The notes under the pieces: generated by a model
What the model saw: only the letters and a program-made list of their open reading frames with translations
Told to the model about the DNA's origin: nothing
Database searches by the model: none
Shown: in pieces, positions 55,342 through 64,000 of the stretch
Numbering within the stretch: the first letter of the stretch is position 1
Layout: each line of letters begins with the position of its first letter
Position numbers and translations under genes: made by a program
Source of the DNA: Candidatus Hamiltonella defensa 5AT (Acyrthosiphon pisum)
GTDB lineage: Bacteria > Pseudomonadota > Gammaproteobacteria > Enterobacterales > Enterobacteriaceae
DNA length: 64,000 nt
Assembly (NCBI RefSeq): GCF_000021705.1
Contig: NC_012751.1
Location: forward strand, 620,001 to 684,000
Reading direction: 5' to 3'

Positions 55342-56832
55342 ATGCTTGAAAAAAATATCAACAAGACGGTAACCCATCGACCAAAAAAGTTGCAAAGGGC
55401 ACTCAAATCGCGTCACCTGGCGATGATTGCGGTGGGCGGATCTATTGGTACAGGGCTTTTTGTTGCTTCTGGCGCAACGATTTCTCAAGCGGGACCAGGC
55501 GGAGCCTTACTCTCTTATTTCTTAATTGGTTTGATGGTCTATTTTTTAATGACCAGTTTAGGAGAACTGGCGGCCTTTATGCCTGTTTCTGGTTCCTTTG
55601 CAACCTATGGCGCAAAATATGTTGAAGAAGGTTTTGGTTTTGCTCTCGGCTGGAATTATTGGTACAACTGGGCGGTGACCATTGCCGTTGATTTAGTGGC
55701 CTCTCAATTGGTGATGCATTATTGGTTTCCTGATACCCCAAGCTGGATTTGGAGCGCTTTATTTCTCGCTCTTATTTTTATGTTGAATTATCTCTCTGTG
55801 AAAGGGTTTGCTGAATCTGAATATTGGTTTTCCTTGATTAAAGTCACCACCGTGATTGTGTTTATTATTCTTGGTTTGTTGATGATATTAGGCGTTCTTA
55901 AAGGCAACAAAGTCACAGGCTGGGATAATTGGACTCTAGGAGAAGCGCCTTTTGTGGGAGGATTCTCAGCTATGATTGGGGTGGCCATGATCGTGGGGTT
56001 TTCTTTTCAGGGCACTGAATTAGTGGGTGTCGCCGCAGGTGAATCTCAGGAGCCGGCTAAAAATATTCCCTGTGCCATCCGTAAAGTGTTTTGGCGAATT
56101 TTACTTTTTTACATCCTCGCGATTCTTATCATCAGTCTGATCATTCCTTATACTGATCCCCATTTATTACACAATGACATCAAAGACATTAGTGTCAGCC
56201 CCTTTACTTTAGTTTTTCAAAATGCAGGATTATTATCTGCTGCGGCCCTCATGAATGCCGTGATCCTCACGGCCGTTTTATCTGCGGGTAACTCGGGGAT
56301 GTATGCCGCGACACGCATGCTGTTTACCTTGGCAAGTGAAGGAAAAGCCCCCAAAATTTTTGCGCGATTATCTGATAATGGCGTTCCTCGTCATGCGCTT
56401 TGTGCCACCACTTTGGTCTCTGCTCTGTGTTTTTTCAGTTCAATGTTTGGAAATCAAACTGTCTATTTGTGGTTATTAAATACATCAGGAATGACGGGAT
56501 TTATCGCCTGGCTTGGCATTGCCATCAGTCATTATCGTTTTAGAAAAGGATACATTTTTCAAAATCGCTCTTTGAATGCATTACCCTATCAGTCGAGCTT
56601 TTTCCCATGGGGGCCCATCTTTGCTTTTTTTGTTTGTTTGATGATCACACTCGGCCAGAACTATCAGGCTTTTTTGGCAGATAGCATTGATTGGTATTCA
56701 GTGACCGCGACTTATATTGGCTTGCCTTTATTTTTTTCTATCTGGTTTGGATATAAACTTTTACATGGCACAAAGTTCGTTCAATACTCAGAGATGAAGT
56801 TTCCACAATGGCAAGACGATCAAAAGATCTGA
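55342..56832 (+). CDS. lysP: LysP, lysine-specific permease
   Basis: Inner-membrane lysine importer of the amino acid permease family. ATG 55342 gives 496 residues; GGGA lies just upstream, and the frame extension to 55255 is not needed. The first helix carries GGSIGTGLFVASGATISQAG. Twelve hydrophobic segments follow, including SFQGTELVGVAAGESQEPAK and YLWLLNTSGMTGFIAWLGIA, and the end resembles E. coli LysP (FVQYSEMKFPQ). In E. coli LysP also senses lysine for CadC; whether the winged-helix gene at 27.4 kb is related is unknown. Confidence 0.96.
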   Translation: MLEKNINKTVTHRPKKLQRALKSRHLAMIAVGGSIGTGLFVASGATISQAGPGGALLSYFLIGLMVYFLMTSLGELAAFMPVSGSFATYGAKYVEEGFGFALGWNYWYNWAVTIAVDLVASQLVMHYWFPDTPSWIWSALFLALIFMLNYLSVKGFAESEYWFSLIKVTTVIVFIILGLLMILGVLKGNKVTGWDNWTLGEAPFVGGFSAMIGVAMIVGFSFQGTELVGVAAGESQEPAKNIPCAIRKVFWRILLFYILAILIISLIIPYTDPHLLHNDIKDISVSPFTLVFQNAGLLSAAALMNAVILTAVLSAGNSGMYAATRMLFTLASEGKAPKIFARLSDNGVPRHALCATTLVSALCFFSSMFGNQTVYLWLLNTSGMTGFIAWLGIAISHYRFRKGYIFQNRSLNALPYQSSFFPWGPIFAFFVCLMITLGQNYQAFLADSIDWYSVTATYIGLPLFFSIWFGYKLLHGTKFVQYSEMKFPQWQDDQKI

Positions 56833-56910
56833 CACAGTTTTTAAAAAAATCTCATTATCCTCAACGCATTTTTGAGATGAAATATCAGATAAGGTTTTTA
56901 GGAGAAAAAT

Positions 56911-58263
56911 ATGTCACTCACTCTGTCAGGCATCAACCAAACAGCCAGTAATAACCGTATACAACTCAGAAAAACCTTGACCTTAATGCAAGTCGTGATG
57001 ATGGGGTTGGCCTATCTTCAACCCATGACCATTTTTGATACCTTTGGTATCGTCTCATCTTTGACACAGGGGCATGTTCCTGCATCCTATATTATTGCGT
57101 TAATTGCCATCCTTTTTACTGCCCTCAGCTATGGCAAGATGGTTAAACGTTTTCCTTCTGCGGGCTCGGCTTATACTTATGTCCAGAAATCCATCCATCC
57201 CCACCTTGGGTTTATGGTTGGCTGGTCTTCGTTATTAGATTATTTATTTATGCCAATGATCAATATTCTGTTGGCGAAAATTTATCTTTCCGCGATTTTC
57301 CCTCATGTACCCCCTTGGATGTTCGTTGCAGGATTAACTTGTTTAACGACTCTGCTCAATCTTCGCGGCATTAACGTCATCGCCAACATTAACAGTCTTA
57401 TTGTATTCATTCAGATCGCTATTATGCTGATCTTCGTTGGATTATTGATGAATGGAATTTATCAGGGGGAAGGAGAAGGCACCTTAATCAGCATTCGTCC
57501 TTTTTATTCAGATGAAGTTTATTTGATACCCATGATCACAGGTGCCACCATATTATGCTTTTCTTTTCTTGGTTTTGACGGCATCAGCTCTTTATCTGAA
57601 GAAACGAAAGATGCTGTTTCAGTGATCCCCAAAGCCATTTTTCTAACGACCATGATAGGTGGCCTTATTTTTATTTTTGTGGCTTATTTTTTACAATTGT
57701 ATTTCCCTGATGTTTCACGTTTTATCAATCCTGATGCCTCTCAACCCGATATTATGCTGTTTGTGGCTGGGAAATTATTCCAATCCATCATTTTATGTTT
57801 TTCTTGTGTGACTGTTTTGGCATCAGGAATGGCGGCTCAAGCAGGGGTTTCACGTTTACTTTATGTGATGGGACGCGATGGGGTGTTTTCCAACAAAATT
57901 TTCGGCTACGTGCATCCAAAATGGCGAACTCCGAGTCTTAACATAGTATTCGTTGGTATTGTTGCCTTATCTGCCGTTACTTTTGATTTGGTCACGGCCA
58001 CCGCATTAATTAATTTCGGGGCCTTGATTGCTTTTACCTTTGTCAATTTATCGGTCATTTTTCAGTTTTATTATCATGAAAAGCGCCATAGAGGTCTATT
58101 TAATCTTTGGCATTATCTTATTTTACCTGGATTAGGGGTCGCGACTGTCACTATGTTATGGATTAACCTTGAAAGCAGCTCTATGAAGTTAGGTTTTATA
58201 TGGGCGGCTCTCGGCTTGTTCTATTTGGCATGGAAAACGCGTTTATTTCAAAAACAATATTAG
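56911..58263 (+). CDS. plaP: PlaP/PuuP-type putrescine importer
   Basis: APC-superfamily permease of 450 residues with 12 hydrophobic segments. The start, [20 protein letters not shown] followed by [10 protein letters not shown], plus [20 protein letters not shown] and [20 protein letters not shown], match enteric PlaP (452 aa) more closely than PuuP. The substrate by homology is putrescine. It follows lysP by 78 bp with AGGAG before its ATG, and may be co-transcribed. Polyamine import plus speG in this window suggests active control of polyamine pools (inference). Confidence 0.88.
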   Translation: MSLTLSGINQTASNNRIQLRKTLTLMQVVMMGLAYLQPMTIFDTFGIVSSLTQGHVPASYIIALIAILFTALSYGKMVKRFPSAGSAYTYVQKSIHPHLGFMVGWSSLLDYLFMPMINILLAKIYLSAIFPHVPPWMFVAGLTCLTTLLNLRGINVIANINSLIVFIQIAIMLIFVGLLMNGIYQGEGEGTLISIRPFYSDEVYLIPMITGATILCFSFLGFDGISSLSEETKDAVSVIPKAIFLTTMIGGLIFIFVAYFLQLYFPDVSRFINPDASQPDIMLFVAGKLFQSIILCFSCVTVLASGMAAQAGVSRLLYVMGRDGVFSNKIFGYVHPKWRTPSLNIVFVGIVALSAVTFDLVTATALINFGALIAFTFVNLSVIFQFYYHEKRHRGLFNLWHYLILPGLGVATVTMLWINLESSSMKLGFIWAALGLFYLAWKTRLFQKQY

Positions 58264-58354
58264 AAAATTTATTGTTGTTTTTTTATGTTTGAGATTGATC
58301 AAACAGAGCGAGAAGCGAAAAAAGAAACGGCTTAACGATCACTTTCTCTTTTTT

Positions 58355-58819
58355 CTAACATGATCCCTGATAACCCCTATCTTCTTGAGTAGGCGAACTC
58401 GCGGCTAAACGAGCCAGCTTATCACAGCGCTCGTTCTCTGGATGACCCGCATGACCTTTGACCCATTGCCAATTTATTTGATGCTTTTGAATCTCGGCAT
58501 CCAATGCTTTCCATAGATCAATATTTTTGACCTCTTTACGCTCACTCGTTTTCCAGCCGCGTTTTTTCCAATGAACGACCCATTGGGTGATCCCCTGACG
58601 AACATACTGACTGTCCGTAAAAAGTGTCACTGTGCAGGGCGATTTTAAAGCCTGAAGGGCGACAATGCTGGCCATCAATTCCATTCGATTATTGGTGGTC
58701 AGCCGATAACCCTGGCTGAATATTTTTTCATGCTGTTGATAACGTAAAATACTGGCGTATCCCCCTGCGCCCGGATTACCAAGACAGGAACCATCTGTGA
58801 AAATCTCTACCTGTTTCAT
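58355..58819 (-). CDS. rnhA: Ribonuclease HI
   Basis: Degrades RNA in RNA-DNA hybrids. The 154 residues (E. coli 155) carry the catalytic acids D9 ([12 protein letters not shown]), E47 (NNRMELMA), D69 (LFTDSQYV) and a C-terminal Asp (NERCDKLA), plus the basic handle ([14 protein letters not shown]). It is divergent from dnaQ, as in E. coli, sharing a roughly 60-bp regulatory spacer. Confidence 0.98.
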   Translation of the reverse strand: MKQVEIFTDGSCLGNPGAGGYASILRYQQHEKIFSQGYRLTTNNRMELMASIVALQALKSPCTVTLFTDSQYVRQGITQWVVHWKKRGWKTSERKEVKNIDLWKALDAEIQKHQINWQWVKGHAGHPENERCDKLARLAASSPTQEDRGYQGSC

Positions 58820-58881
58820 TGTGTGTGATAAAATTGTATAAAAATTTTATTTTCGCACAAATTCTTCCTGAGAACACGCCC

Positions 58882-59607
58882 ATGACCCGACAAATTGTTT
58901 TGGATACTGAAACCACCGGACTAAATAAAACAGGCCCTCATTATGAGGGCCACAATATTATCGAGATTGGGGCGGTTGAAGTCATTAACCGTCGCCTCAC
59001 AGGCAAGACTTTTCATACGTATGTGAGGCCCAACCGTCAGGTGGATCCCGAAGCCTATCAAATTCATGGTATTAGTGATGAATTTTTATCCGATAAACCG
59101 CGCTTTTCTGAAATTTTCTCTCAATTTTTTGAATTTATACGCGGTTCTGAATTAATCATCCATAATGCCGCTTTTGATATTGGTTTTATGGATTATGAAT
59201 TTTCGGCGCTCCAGCAAAATATCCCAAAAACAAACACTTTTTGTACGGTCACCGATACTTTAGCACTCGCCCGCCGTTTATTTCCTGGTAAACGCAATAG
59301 TTTAGATGCTTTATGCGATCGTTATCAGATAGATAACAGCAAACGTACTTTACACGGGGCATTGCTTGATGCGCAGATTTTAGCAGAAGTGTATTTAGCC
59401 ATGACCGGCGGGCAAACGTTATTTTCTTTTTCAGACGAAACGGACGAGACAGACATTCGTAACATGACAGTGCGTCCAAAGCGGGTCAAAACTTCATCTC
59501 AATTAAAGATCATTTACGCCAGCTGTGATGAGCTTGATGAGCATCAAGCAAGTCTGGATCTCTTAGAAAAGAAAGAAGGCTCTTGCATATGGCGATCTGC
59601 CACCTAA
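58882..59607 (+). CDS. dnaQ: DNA polymerase III epsilon subunit (proofreading)
   Basis: 3'-5' exonuclease of the replicative polymerase. ATG 58882 gives 241 residues (E. coli 243). ExoI is VLDTETTGLN (D8, E10), ExoII is HNAAFDIGFMD, and ExoIII is HGALLDAQILAEVY with its His/Asp. The C-terminal polymerase-binding tail ends LLEKKEGSCIWR. The frame is open to 58819, which would overlap the rnhA start, so the shorter start is preferred. A tRNA-Asp gene follows, as aspV does in E. coli. Confidence 0.97.
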   Translation: MTRQIVLDTETTGLNKTGPHYEGHNIIEIGAVEVINRRLTGKTFHTYVRPNRQVDPEAYQIHGISDEFLSDKPRFSEIFSQFFEFIRGSELIIHNAAFDIGFMDYEFSALQQNIPKTNTFCTVTDTLALARRLFPGKRNSLDALCDRYQIDNSKRTLHGALLDAQILAEVYLAMTGGQTLFSFSDETDETDIRNMTVRPKRVKTSSQLKIIYASCDELDEHQASLDLLEKKEGSCIWRSAT

Positions 59608-59668
59608 CAGAAGAATCGGCAGTCTGTCTCTCTATTTAAAAAAGAAAGCCAATAAATTCAAAAAACAG

Positions 59669-59697
59669 TTGACCTTATTAAGGTGCAACCGTATCAT
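59669..59697 (+). promoter_or_regulatory. Sigma-70 promoter of the tRNA-Asp gene
   Basis: TTGACC at 59669-59674 and TATCAT at 59692-59697 are spaced exactly 17 bp, followed by a G+C-rich CGCGCCC discriminator. Such discriminators are typical of stringently controlled stable-RNA promoters. The tRNA starts 29 bp after the -10 box. Confidence 0.75.
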
Positions 59698-59726
59698 CGC
59701 GCCCGTTCTAAACCAAAATACATTTT

Positions 59727-59803
59727 GGTGCGGTAGTTCAGTTGGTTAGAATACCGGCCTGTCACGCCGGGGGTCGCGGGTTCGAATCCCGTCCGCACCG
59801 CCA
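59727..59803 (+). tRNA. aspV: tRNA-Asp (GTC)
   Basis: A 77-nt cloverleaf. Acceptor GGTGCGG pairs with CCGCACC, the D-loop is AGTTCAGTTGGTTAGA, anticodon GTC is at 59761-59763 in CCTGTCACG, the T-arm is GGGTTCGAATCCC, and CCA is encoded. It lies directly after dnaQ, the position of aspV in E. coli. Confidence 0.98.
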
Positions 59804-60071
59804 TTTCCAAGATCAATCACCATGAAGAGGGGTTTCCTCTGCCCGCTTCATTCTCCTGTTTTTTTCCTTTAGGCAAATCCCCCAGATCGTCTTTATGAGA
59901 ATGATTATAATAATGCATCATCATGATGCTTTATAAATATTTAAAAAAAGTCTATGAAGCAAGACATCAAGCTCTCGCTCTAAACGAAAGGTCTGGGTTA
60001 ATGATGCTTATAGGTTAACGTCTTACACCAAGTCAAAATCAAACAGAAGAAAGGATCAGAGAGAGGGGAAA

Positions 60072-60147
60072 TGGTGCTGATAGGCAGATTCGAACTGCCG
60101 ACCTCACCCTTACCAAGGGTGTGCTCTACCTACTGAGCTATATCAAC
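60072..60147 (-). tRNA. thrT: tRNA-Thr (GGT)
   Basis: A 76-nt tRNA on the minus strand with encoded CCA. Acceptor GTTGATA pairs with TATCAGC, with one U-G wobble where E. coli thrT has C. Anticodon GGT is complementary to 60112-60114 (TTGGTAA context), and the T-arm is GCAGTTCGAATCTGC. It is last in the thrU-tyrU-glyT-thrT cluster; tufB, which follows in E. coli, is absent. Confidence 0.97.
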
Positions 60148-60167
60148 ACAATATCAACACAATTTGT

Positions 60168-60242
60168 TGGAGCGGGCAGTGGGAATCGAACCCACATCAT
60201 CAGCTTGGAAGGCTGAGGTAATAACCATTATACGATGCCCGC
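60168..60242 (-). tRNA. glyT: tRNA-Gly (TCC)
   Basis: A 75-nt tRNA with acceptor GCGGGCA/TGCCCGC, anticodon TCC in CCTTCCAAG, T-arm GTGGGTTCGATTCCCAC and encoded CCA. It is the third gene of the minus-strand tRNA operon, 20 bp before tRNA-Thr(GGT). Confidence 0.97.
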
Positions 60243-60289
60243 ATGCCGGAACTCGGTATAGAAAGTTTTATTTAAAATAAGACTCAATA

Positions 60290-60374
60290 TGGTGGTGGGA
60301 GAAGGATTCGAACCTTCGAAGTCGATGACGGCAGATTTACAGTCTGCTCCCTTTAACCACTCGGGAATCCCACC
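60290..60374 (-). tRNA. tyrU: tRNA-Tyr (GTA)
   Basis: An 85-nt class II tRNA with a long variable arm, acceptor GGTGGGA/TCCCACC, anticodon GTA (complementary to 60338-60340, context ACTGTAAAT) and encoded CCA. It is the second gene of the tRNA operon. Confidence 0.97.
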
Positions 60375-60435
60375 AAAGTATTAAAAATAATAAGAACGCC
60401 TAACGATGAAATGGTATGGTGCATCATGTTATTTA

Positions 60436-60511
60436 TGGTGCCGGCACCAAGAATCGAACTCGGGACCCCCTGATTACAAGTCAGGTGCTCTACCAGCTGA
60501 GCTATACCGGC
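60436..60511 (-). tRNA. thrU: tRNA-Thr (TGT)
   Basis: A 76-nt tRNA with acceptor GCCGGTA/TGCCGGC, D-arm AGCTCAGCTGGTAGAGC, anticodon TGT (complementary to 60476-60478, context CTTGTAATC) and encoded CCA. It is the first gene of the operon, 12 nt downstream of a stable-RNA-type -10 box. Confidence 0.97.
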
Positions 60512-60523
60512 TCAAGTGGGCGC

Positions 60524-60552
60524 ATTTTAGGGAGTGAAAGCCTTCTATGCAA
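60524..60552 (-). promoter_or_regulatory. Promoter of the thrU-tyrU-glyT-thrT operon
   Basis: On the minus strand TTGCAT (60552-60547) and TAAAAT (60529-60524) are spaced 17 bp and followed by GCGCCC, a G+C-rich discriminator typical of stringent stable-RNA promoters. The -35 box is only a half match. Confidence 0.6.
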
Positions 60553-60959
60553 CAAAAAAATTAAGTTTATCCGATTTAAATTCAAAATATTTTTCTATGG
60601 CATCCTGTTTTTGTGTTCATTTATGTTCCAAAAATCCCTATTTTCAGTAGGAAAAGGAGATAAAATATAAATAAATATGGCTTTCTTACATTTAAAACCT
60701 CTTTATTAATGATGAAAAATACTATTTTACCTTGCACCTTTTATGAACGTGATACTCTCAGAGCATCAACCCAAATACATCGCGACACCAAGAATTGGCA
60801 TCAAAAAAGGCTTGGACAAATTATGGCGATTTAAAACCATCTAAAATCATATGTTCATAAATAATAAACGCTCTATTTCTATTTGAAAGTTCTTTCATAG
60901 CTCTTTTAAAATTTTGTTTTATACATCAAACTCTCGTCATTTACTCAGAGGATCTCTCC
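60553..60959. other. 407-bp intergenic region upstream of purM
   Basis: A+T-rich divergent spacer between the tRNA operon and purM. I see no PurR operator of the ACGCAAACGTTTTCGT type that E. coli has upstream of purM, and no gene relic that I can support. Confidence 0.4.
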
Positions 60960-62027
60960 GTGACCGATCATGTTTCTCTTAATTATAAAGATGCGGGCGT
61001 CGACATTCATGCCGGCTATCTCCTGGTTGAGCGTATTAAAAAAGCAGTCAAACAAACCCACCGGCCCGAAGTCATAGGAGGATTAGGAGGATTCGGCGCA
61101 CTTTGCGCGTTGCCACAAAAATACCGTGAGCCCATTTTGGTGTCAGGGACTGACGGCGTGGGCACTAAGTTACGTTTGGCCATTGATTTGAAACGCCACG
61201 AAACCATCGGTATCGATTTGGTCGCCATGTGTGTCAATGATTTGATCGTTCAAGGAGCTGAACCGCTGTTTTTTCTAGATTATTTTGCAACAGGTCAGCT
61301 GGATGTTGAAACTGCAGCCTGTGTTATTGCAGGTATTGCTGAAGGCTGTCAACAGGCAGGCTGTGCGTTAGTAGGAGGCGAAACCGCTGAGATGCCGGGT
61401 ATGTATCAAGCTAAAGATTATGATCTGGCGGGTTTTTGTTTGGGTGTTGTCGAAAAATCCAAACTGATCAATGGCCATCAAAACGTAAAATCCGGAGACA
61501 CTTTGTTGGCATTGGCTTCTAGTGGTTTACATTCTAATGGGTACTCTTTAGTACGTCAGGTTTTGAATTTGAGCAAAAAAGATCCTGAAACATGGATGTT
61601 AAATGGAAAAAGTCTGGCCGATCATTTATTAGAGCCGACAAGAATTTACGTTAAATCTATTCTTACGTTAATAGAAACGCAAAACGTGGACATTCATGCT
61701 ATTGCTCACCTGACTGGAGGGGGATTTTTTGAAAATATCCCCCGAGTCTTGCCTAAAAATACCTGCGTGCTGATTGAAGAATCCAGCTGGCAATGGCCCT
61801 GTATTTTTGATTGGTTACAAAAAACAGGAAATATCAATAAGCAAGAAATGTATCGTACCTTTAATTGTGGCGTAGGCATGATCATAGCTTTGCCTGAAAA
61901 TCAGGCAGATAAAACCCTTGATTTTTTAACCAGTGTCGGTGAAAAAGCCTGGAGAATAGGCAGGGTAGATTCATCAAAAACCAGTTCTGAGCGAATAATT
62001 TTTAAAAAAAGCATACTCAATAATTGA
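60960..62027 (+). CDS. purM: PurM, AIR synthetase
   Basis: Phosphoribosylformylglycinamidine cyclo-ligase of de novo purine synthesis. GTG 60960 has AGGA 7 nt upstream. The 355-residue protein (E. coli 345) shows [65 protein letters not shown] and [12 protein letters not shown]. purN follows after 7 bp as in enterics. The C-terminus is about 10 residues longer than usual. Confidence 0.97.
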   Translation: MTDHVSLNYKDAGVDIHAGYLLVERIKKAVKQTHRPEVIGGLGGFGALCALPQKYREPILVSGTDGVGTKLRLAIDLKRHETIGIDLVAMCVNDLIVQGAEPLFFLDYFATGQLDVETAACVIAGIAEGCQQAGCALVGGETAEMPGMYQAKDYDLAGFCLGVVEKSKLINGHQNVKSGDTLLALASSGLHSNGYSLVRQVLNLSKKDPETWMLNGKSLADHLLEPTRIYVKSILTLIETQNVDIHAIAHLTGGGFFENIPRVLPKNTCVLIEESSWQWPCIFDWLQKTGNINKQEMYRTFNCGVGMIIALPENQADKTLDFLTSVGEKAWRIGRVDSSKTSSERIIFKKSILNN

Positions 62028-62034
62028 AATATAA

Positions 62035-62700
62035 ATGATGAAAAACATTCCGTTGAAAAAAAATATAGTGATATTGATCTCAGGCGAAGGGAGCAACCTT
62101 CAGGCATTGATAAACGCTCAAAAAGCCGGAAAAATACGGGGTAAAATTTGCGGTGTTTTTAGTAATCAACTTAATGCTTATGGATTAGAACGAGCAAAAC
62201 AAGCAAAAATTCCGATTCAAATTTTAGAAGCAAAAACTCAGCCCGATCACATTGAGTTTGATTTAAACCTCATTCAAAAAATCGATTCTTATCAACCTGA
62301 TTTGATTGCGTTAGCCGGCTATATGCGTATTCTTACTCCCACATTTGTTCAACACTATAAGGGAAAAATACTGAACATCCATCCTTCGCTTCTTCCTAAA
62401 TATCCAGGGTTACACACCCATCAGCGGGTTCTTGCCAACGGTGATAAGGAGCATGGATCTTCAGTACACTTTGTGACTGAAAAGCTGGATGGAGGCCCTG
62501 TGATTTTGCAGTCCAGAATATCGGTGTTCCCCGATGATTCTGAAAAGACCCTTATGGAGCGTATCAAAGTTCAGGAACACCATATTTATCCAAAAGTGGT
62601 CGACTGGTTTATGCAAGGACGTTTAGAAATGAGGTCAGGGATCGCTTGGTTAGACGGCCAACCTCTTACTGAAAAAAAGGATTCAACATGTGTTCCATAA
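62035..62700 (+). CDS. purN: PurN, glycinamide ribonucleotide formyltransferase
   Basis: Transfers formyl from 10-formyl-THF to GAR. The 221-residue protein (E. coli 212) has [14 protein letters not shown], the catalytic Asn/His in [20 protein letters not shown], and the Asp in [14 protein letters not shown] second ATG at 62038 is equally possible as the start. The 3' end overlaps speG by 13 bp. Confidence 0.97.
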   Translation: MMKNIPLKKNIVILISGEGSNLQALINAQKAGKIRGKICGVFSNQLNAYGLERAKQAKIPIQILEAKTQPDHIEFDLNLIQKIDSYQPDLIALAGYMRILTPTFVQHYKGKILNIHPSLLPKYPGLHTHQRVLANGDKEHGSSVHFVTEKLDGGPVILQSRISVFPDDSEKTLMERIKVQEHHIYPKVVDWFMQGRLEMRSGIAWLDGQPLTEKKDSTCVP

Positions 62701-63236
62701 CTGACATTAGATTACGTCCTTTAGAAAGAGATGATCTTTATTTTGTTCATCAATTAGACAATAACGCCAGCGTCATGCGTTACTGGTTTGAGGAGCCTTA
62801 TGAAGCCTTTATGGAATTGTCGGATCTGTATGATAAACATATTCACGATCAAACGGAGCGCCGCTTTATTATTGAAAATAACAAGGCCGAAAATAATCGA
62901 ATCAAAGTCGGGTTAGTGGGATTACTAGAGATAAATCATCTCCACAGACGGGCGGAATTTTTCATTGTTATCGATCCTGCTTATGAGGGAAAAAGCTTTG
63001 CAACTATTGCGACGAAATTAGTGATGAAACATGCTTTTTCAGTGCTCAATTTATATAAGCTATATCTTATTGTGGATAAAGATAATCAAAAAGCCATTCA
63101 TATTTATGAAAAATTAGGATTTAAAAAAGAAGGAGAATTGAAAGAAGAGTTTTTTGTTGATGGCGAATATCGTACTGCGATCCGTATGTGTATTTTTCAA
63201 CGGCAGTATTTGGAGCAATACAAAAAACAGGCCTAA
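62688..63236 (+). CDS. speG: SpeG, spermidine N-acetyltransferase
   Basis: GNAT-fold acetyltransferase that inactivates spermidine with acetyl-CoA. The 182-residue protein shows [48 protein letters not shown], the acetyl-CoA loop [13 protein letters not shown] (motif A slightly divergent), and [20 protein letters not shown]. It overlaps purN, an unusual partner, and so is probably expressed with the purine genes. Paired with the putrescine importer at 56.9 kb, it suggests polyamine balance is maintained. Confidence 0.94.
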   Translation: MCSITDIRLRPLERDDLYFVHQLDNNASVMRYWFEEPYEAFMELSDLYDKHIHDQTERRFIIENNKAENNRIKVGLVGLLEINHLHRRAEFFIVIDPAYEGKSFATIATKLVMKHAFSVLNLYKLYLIVDKDNQKAIHIYEKLGFKKEGELKEEFFVDGEYRTAIRMCIFQRQYLEQYKKQA

Positions 63237-63279
63237 TTTTTTTAACACTTTTATATCATTTAAAATAATCATTCTTTAT

Positions 63280-64000
63280 ATGTCAAAATCTCTCAATTTA
63301 GAACCTATCGGAAAGATCAATGGAACAGTTTATTTACCAGGTTCAAAAAGTATTTCTAATCGTGTTCTTTTATTATCCGCTTTGGCTGCTGGAAAAACTC
63401 GGCTGACCAACTTTTTAGACAGTGACGATACTCGATATATGCTAGAAGCCCTCAAAGCGCTTGGAGTCCGTTATACTGTTTCAAAAAATGGCACCTGCTG
63501 TGAAGTAGAAGGAGTCAACGGGCCGTTAAACACCCCTCATCCGATTGAATTAATGACCGGCAATGCAGGTACTGTGATGCGTTTTCTGACGGCCGTTCTT
63601 TCATTAGGTCAATCTGATGTAGTATTGACAGGGGGAGCACGAATGAAAGAAAGGCCCATGGATCCTCTGGTCGACGCGTTACGTCAAGGTAATGCTCAAA
63701 TCACCTATTTAGAAAAAAAAAATTCTCCTCCTCTTCGCCTTCGTGGCGGTTTTCGTGGCGGAAATTTAACCCTCCGAGGGAATATCTCAAGTCAATTTTT
63801 GACCGCTTTATTGATTATGGCGCCTTTGGCCGAACAAGATACCGCTATTGAAGTGCAAGGCTTTCTGGTGTCTAAACCTTATGTAGAGATGACATTGCAT
63901 TTAATGCGTGTTTTTGGGATCAGTGTGACGCATAAACATTACCGCACCTTCAACATTAAGGCCCATCAAAAATTTAAATCACCTGGACACTATCGAATCG
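63280..64000 (+). CDS. aroA: AroA, EPSP synthase, 5' part
   Basis: The frame is open from ATG 63280 to the window edge (240 codons of about 430). [20 protein letters not shown] carries the conserved Lys/Ser. [18 protein letters not shown], the PEP-site loop [29 protein letters not shown] and [15 protein letters not shown] also match the first domain of enteric 5-enolpyruvylshikimate-3-phosphate synthase. The residue after GNAGTVMR is Phe, where class I enzymes have Pro101. serC, the usual upstream partner, is absent; speG precedes by 43 bp. Confidence 0.96.
   Translation, partial: MSKSLNLEPIGKINGTVYLPGSKSISNRVLLLSALAAGKTRLTNFLDSDDTRYMLEALKALGVRYTVSKNGTCCEVEGVNGPLNTPHPIELMTGNAGTVMRFLTAVLSLGQSDVVLTGGARMKERPMDPLVDALRQGNAQITYLEKKNSPPLRLRGGFRGGNLTLRGNISSQFLTALLIMAPLAEQDTAIEVQGFLVSKPYVEMTLHLMRVFGISVTHKHYRTFNIKAHQKFKSPGHYRI

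Noticed and set aside
60416..60670. 84-codon ORF across the tRNA-Thr(TGT) gene
   Set aside because: Its first part (YGAGTKNRTRDPLITSQVLY) is the translation of a tRNA gene, a well-known annotation artefact.

Overview
The window is a chromosomal segment of an A+T-rich gammaproteobacterium of the order Enterobacterales. Nearly every intact gene has a clear E. coli/Yersinia-type orthologue of near-identical length, and several local gene orders are the enteric ones: znuCB/znuA-mepM-lpxM, rpsU-dnaG-rpoD, mrdA-mrdB-dacA-ybeD-lipB-lipA, dnaB-alr, rnhA/dnaQ-tRNA-Asp, thrU-tyrU-glyT-thrT and groS-groL. These blocks are joined in an unusual order. Long A+T-rich intergenic deserts, broken genes, missing operon members (trmH, tufB, rlpA, ybeF, rsfS-rlmH, most of ycbX) and remnants of phage and toxin genes point to a host-restricted lineage in genome decay. 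I infer a facultative insect symbiont of the Hamiltonella/Regiella type, but the exact species cannot be fixed from the sequence alone.

Layout. 1-6.2 kb: the 3' part of spoT, recG, and the heat-shock groS-groL operon with a well-preserved sigma-32 promoter. 6.2-11.6 kb: an accessory island holding a very A+T-rich broken gene of unknown function, an NTF2/SnoaL-like pseudogene, and a roughly 3-kb decayed toxin gene with a C80 (MARTX/TcdA-type) self-processing cysteine protease domain. 11.6-21.1 kb: dapB, brnQ, argS, murJ, a gene relic, xthA and sppA. 21.4-27.1 kb: the macromolecular synthesis operon rpsU-dnaG-rpoD, then zwf. 27.2-27.8 kb: a winged-helix regulator separated from its membrane anchor by a run of nine A's. 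28.3-33.2 kb: zinc uptake (znu) with a Zur-type operator, mepM and lpxM. 33.3-39.4 kb: rppH, pyrD, a ferredoxin remnant of ycbX, rlmL and uup.

39.4-43.3 kb is a second accessory region. It holds a decayed copy of the 6.7-kb unknown gene, a fragment of a phytase-like histidine acid phosphatase, slyA, a phage remnant in which terminase and tape-measure fragments are fused, and the C-terminal half of an acyltransferase. 43.6-55.2 kb: slyB, pdxH, tyrS, the cell-elongation/lipoate cluster, dnaB and alr. 55.3-64 kb: amino-acid and polyamine permeases (lysP, plaP), rnhA, dnaQ, five tRNA genes, purM, purN, speG, and the start of aroA running off the window.

Functionally, the intact part is core: stringent response, replication and repair, chaperones, translation, peptidoglycan synthesis and remodelling, lipid A acylation, lipoylation, purine, pyrimidine, lysine and aromatic synthesis, zinc homeostasis, and import of branched-chain amino acids, lysine and polyamines. 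The mobile and pathogenicity-related part is almost entirely pseudogenised. No intact insertion sequence, CRISPR array or rRNA gene was seen.
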